Below, piece after piece: positions 62,626 through 64,000 of a stretch of 64,000 nucleotides of DNA; the stretch's first letter is position 1; each line of letters starts with the position of its first letter. Source of the DNA: G963664115 sp965216035 (GTDB lineage Bacteria > Acidobacteriota > Terriglobia > 20CM-2-55-15); contig CBDCFM010000021.1 in assembly GCA_965216035.1 (NCBI GenBank), positions 930,001 through 994,000 of the forward strand. Reading direction: 5' to 3'. A program made the position numbers and the translations under genes. Under the pieces are notes generated by a model. The model did not search any database and had not been told where the DNA came from. It saw only the letters and a list, made by a program, of their open reading frames with translations.

Positions 62626-63846
62626 ATGCACATCCCCATATCCTTTAAAGCAGAAAACAAATCGTTGCTCGTTGCCATCATTATTTGCCTTATTTTTGTG
62701 GCCGCCTGCACACCCGCACCACAGGTGGAGTCACCGGCCGAAGCACAATCCCTGGAATCGGGCGTCCCACGTTATCAAGTGGATGCATCGTGGCCGAAAG
62801 AGTTGCCAAACAACTGGATCCTCTGGAACGGCACGGGGCTTCATGTGGACGCAGACGATCACATCTGGGTGTTACATCGCCCGCGGCAGGTCTCGATGGC
62901 GGATGCCGGCGCATTTCAAACACCCCCGATCAGCGAATGCTGTATTCCAGCGCCGTCCGTGGTGGAATTCGATAGCGAGGGCAATCTCCTCAGCTCCTGG
63001 GGCGGACCGGAATTCGTGCCCGACTGGCCGATCCTCGAGCATGGCCTTGTGATCGATGCGGACGGTAACTTCTGGCTCGGAGGCAACTTCCGAAACAGCG
63101 CCAACAACGCCCTGCTCACGTCGCCGATCCCACCTCCAGCCCAATTGCGTAGTGATCGTCACGTTCTAAAATTTTCTCCGGATAAGGAACTTCTTCTGAT
63201 GATCGGCCGGCCCTCAAACGACCCCGTCGACAATCAGGACACGACGATGCTGGGGGCGCCTTCCGAGATTTTTGTCGACGACGATGCCGATGAGTTGTAT
63301 GTCGCCGACGGCTACATGAACCGACGCGTCGTTGTGTACGATTCGAACACGGGGACATTCAAGCGCGGCTGGGGAGCCTACGGGATCGCCTTGAGCGAAA
63401 TCGAAAATGGCCCACCCGCACCGTATGACCCGGCCCTACCCTCGCCGCAGTTCAGAGGCCCTGTCATGAGCGTCGATGTCTCCGTCGACGGACTCGTCTA
63501 TGTGGGCGATCGTAGCGGCAACCGCGTCCAGGTGTTTACGAGAGAGGGCATGTTCGTCGAGGAATTTCTCATTCGCCCCGAGACACTGGGTATCGGTTCG
63601 GTATGGTCGACGGCGTTTTCTAACGATCCGGAGCAACGCTATCTATTTGTAGCCGACGGGGCCAATGGCAAGATCCGAATCCTTAACCGCGAAGACGGTG
63701 TCGAGCTGGGCACGATCGGCCACAAAGGGCATCAGGCCGGCCAGTTCGACCAGATCGAACATATGGCATTCGACTCAGAGGGAAACTTGTATGTCACCGA
63801 GGTGGCTCCCAACACGCGAATCCAAAAATTTGTTCCGCTGCCATAG
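62626..63846 (+). CDS. NHL-repeat lipoprotein
   Basis: This 406-residue lipoprotein (signal SLLVAIIICLIFVAAC) has GGAGG eight bases before the ATG at 62626. It is a six-bladed NHL-type propeller: GTGLHVDADDHIWVLHRPRQ, PSVVEFDSEGNLLSSWGGPE, LVIDADGNFWLGGN, RRVVVYDSNTGTFKRGWGAY, VDGLVYVGDRSGNRVQVFTR and MAFDSEGNLYVTEVAPNTR. It resembles peptidyl-alpha-hydroxyglycine lyase-like proteins in fold, but no activity can be inferred. The last 150 bases of the window hold nothing recognisable. Confidence 0.87.
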   Translation: MHIPISFKAENKSLLVAIIICLIFVAACTPAPQVESPAEAQSLESGVPRYQVDASWPKELPNNWILWNGTGLHVDADDHIWVLHRPRQVSMADAGAFQTPPISECCIPAPSVVEFDSEGNLLSSWGGPEFVPDWPILEHGLVIDADGNFWLGGNFRNSANNALLTSPIPPPAQLRSDRHVLKFSPDKELLLMIGRPSNDPVDNQDTTMLGAPSEIFVDDDADELYVADGYMNRRVVVYDSNTGTFKRGWGAYGIALSEIENGPPAPYDPALPSPQFRGPVMSVDVSVDGLVYVGDRSGNRVQVFTREGMFVEEFLIRPETLGIGSVWSTAFSNDPEQRYLFVADGANGKIRILNREDGVELGTIGHKGHQAGQFDQIEHMAFDSEGNLYVTEVAPNTRIQKFVPLP

Positions 63847-64000
63847 AGTGCGCTTATGCAGTGCCTTGAACGGCATGCGGCGATGTGAAGTCGTCGGAAT
63901 TGTCCAAGTTCGAAGGTGGGAGCCAGTCATAGGTGTATACAGAGAGCCCGACTCGGGTGTGTGTGTGGAATCTTGCGGTTACCAAAGAGGAATCAATGCG

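Overview
The window looks like part of a chromosome from an uncultured, moderately GC-rich, Gram-negative bacterium. It is rich in secreted proteins, lipoproteins and outer-membrane proteins of families common in environmental Acidobacteriota and in some marine or sponge-associated Gammaproteobacteria: DUF1592/DUF1552 pairs, DUF5916 barrels, DUF6152, FG-GAP, NHL, PQQ-dehydrogenase and ankyrin proteins. I favour Acidobacteriota, but no rRNA, tRNA or marker gene is present to settle it. There is no CRISPR array.

Layout. 0.1-10 kb: a frameshifted DUF5916 protein; an Hsp20 gene with a clear promoter and terminator; a dead alpha/beta-hydrolase; a divergent MaoC/EamA pair; a SAM methyltransferase whose reading frame crosses an in-frame UGA followed by a SECIS-like hairpin (a probable selenoprotein); a Dph6-like ATPase; a lipoprotein with a dead DUF6152 gene; and a dead IS6 transposase. 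10-17 kb: an operon of a DUF1592 cytochrome, a DUF1552 protein and two tandem ankyrin proteins that share a nearly identical ~0.9 kb core. 17-26 kb: an IS481 element with a hairpin over its ribosome binding site, a second DUF5916 protein, a DUF305-LVIVD protein and two metallo-beta-lactamase-fold proteins. 26.2-28.4 kb: a group II intron inserted in an IS6 transposase remnant; both ends can be placed to the base because splicing restores the transposase frame.

28.5-39 kb is the most coherent region and looks like a mannoside system: two GH130 phosphorylase-like proteins, two GT4 glycosyltransferases (both frameshifted in this sequence), an XRE regulator and a 976-residue fusion of mannose-6-phosphate isomerase with phosphomannomutase. 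Together they could build an oligomannoside and recycle it phosphorolytically through Man-1-P, Man-6-P and Fru-6-P.

39-64 kb returns to envelope and periplasmic functions: DUF6152 proteins with a recurrent secreted partner family, a cytochrome/beta-propeller lipoprotein, an FG-GAP lipoprotein, an O-methyltransferase, a Tat-exported FAD oxidoreductase, a class II aldolase-like protein, a DUF2272 protein, a secreted double carboxymuconolactone-decarboxylase-like protein, a second complete IS481 element, a third metallo-beta-lactamase, a PQQ dehydrogenase, a third DUF5916 protein and an NHL lipoprotein.

At least six genes carry single indels. Two lie in homopolymer runs, so part of this may be assembly error; one is a 7-bp tandem duplication and several others sit in clear remnants, so part is probably real decay.
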